Of a stretch of DNA of 64,000 bases, positions 63,946-64,000 are shown piece by piece (the stretch's first letter is position 1; the number at the start of each line of letters is the position of its first letter). Origin of the DNA: Candidatus Gastranaerophilales bacterium HUM_1. GTDB lineage: Bacteria; Cyanobacteriota; Vampirovibrionia; Gastranaerophilales; Gastranaerophilaceae. The stretch lies in the NCBI GenBank assembly GCA_002103105.1, contig DAAY01000004.1, positions 100,419 through 164,418 on the forward strand, given 5' to 3'. The translations under genes and the position numbers were made by a program. The notes beneath the pieces are model-generated. The model was not told where the DNA came from, did not search any database, and saw only the letters and a list, made by a program, of their open reading frames with translations.

Positions 63946-64000
63946 AGTGCAAGGATTTAGTCTGTTTTCCCTCTCCTAGGGACACTAGCTGAACCGACGA

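Overview
The window is a 64-kb piece of a low-GC (roughly one-third G+C by eye) bacterial chromosome, densely packed with housekeeping genes on both strands. The best overall fit is a non-photosynthetic relative of cyanobacteria, Melainabacteria/Vampirovibrionia and probably the gut order Gastranaerophilales. This is inference, not proof. It rests on prepilins carrying the FTLAEVLITLGIIGVVAAMT-type leader, a group-3 (SigF-like) sigma factor translationally coupled to the prepilin peptidase, a Gram-negative-type autotransporter together with RNase Y/YmdB, and several lineage-specific proteins of unknown function. No phage, insertion sequence, CRISPR array, tRNA or rRNA gene was found.

Layout. 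1-4902 (+): peptidoglycan/division cluster murF(end)-mraY-murD-ftsW-murG. 4903-13515 (-): M16 peptidase, purA, a flotillin/NfeD-type membrane pair and a RelA/SpoT homologue. 13613-20510 (+): a DUF167 protein, two lineage-specific membrane proteins, the second preceded by a histidine-codon leader peptide and attenuator, then rny-ymdB-PHP-pilin-like-LOG. 20571-30482 (mixed): hypotheticals, gatB, a SIS sugar isomerase, gapA, a small XRE regulator, a prepilin, tsaD, a putative ADP-ribosyltransferase-fold protein, gshB and a metallo-hydrolase. 30548-36115: ribD, rpsB-tsf, a second prepilin, an XRE regulator, rpsT and pxpA. 36150-41543 (+): yvcK, panB-panC, an orphan OppF-type ATPase, a hypothetical and smpB. 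41637-46914: a 58-residue small protein, a 691-residue lineage-specific protein, a probable 6S RNA, a TadZ/CpaE-like ATPase and a membrane protein. 47010-54692: uvrB, a pilT cluster, recF, a bi-glutamate ADP-ribosyltransferase-like protein and an MFS sugar transporter. 54780-64000: pyrG, gatC, the sigma factor-pilD pair, a GT8 glycosyltransferase and a 1254-residue autotransporter.

How the genes work together. Envelope synthesis (mur cluster, GT8, autotransporter, flotillin pair), type IV pilus biogenesis (two prepilins, a pilin-domain protein with an uncleaved anchor, PilD, PilT, possibly TadZ and the sigma factor) and RNA/translation functions (rny, ymdB, rpsB-tsf, rpsT, smpB, gatB/gatC, tsaD) dominate. 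Stress signalling may be represented by the RelA/SpoT homologue and by the His attenuator.

Most unusual signals: (1) a leader peptide with five His codons and mutually exclusive hairpins in front of a 422-residue protein that contains no histidine at all; (2) a putative R-S-E ADP-ribosyltransferase and a second ART-like protein; (3) at least six genes whose -10-like hexamer ends exactly 6 nt before the start codon, suggesting leaderless transcripts; (4) a probable 6S RNA and another candidate structured RNA.
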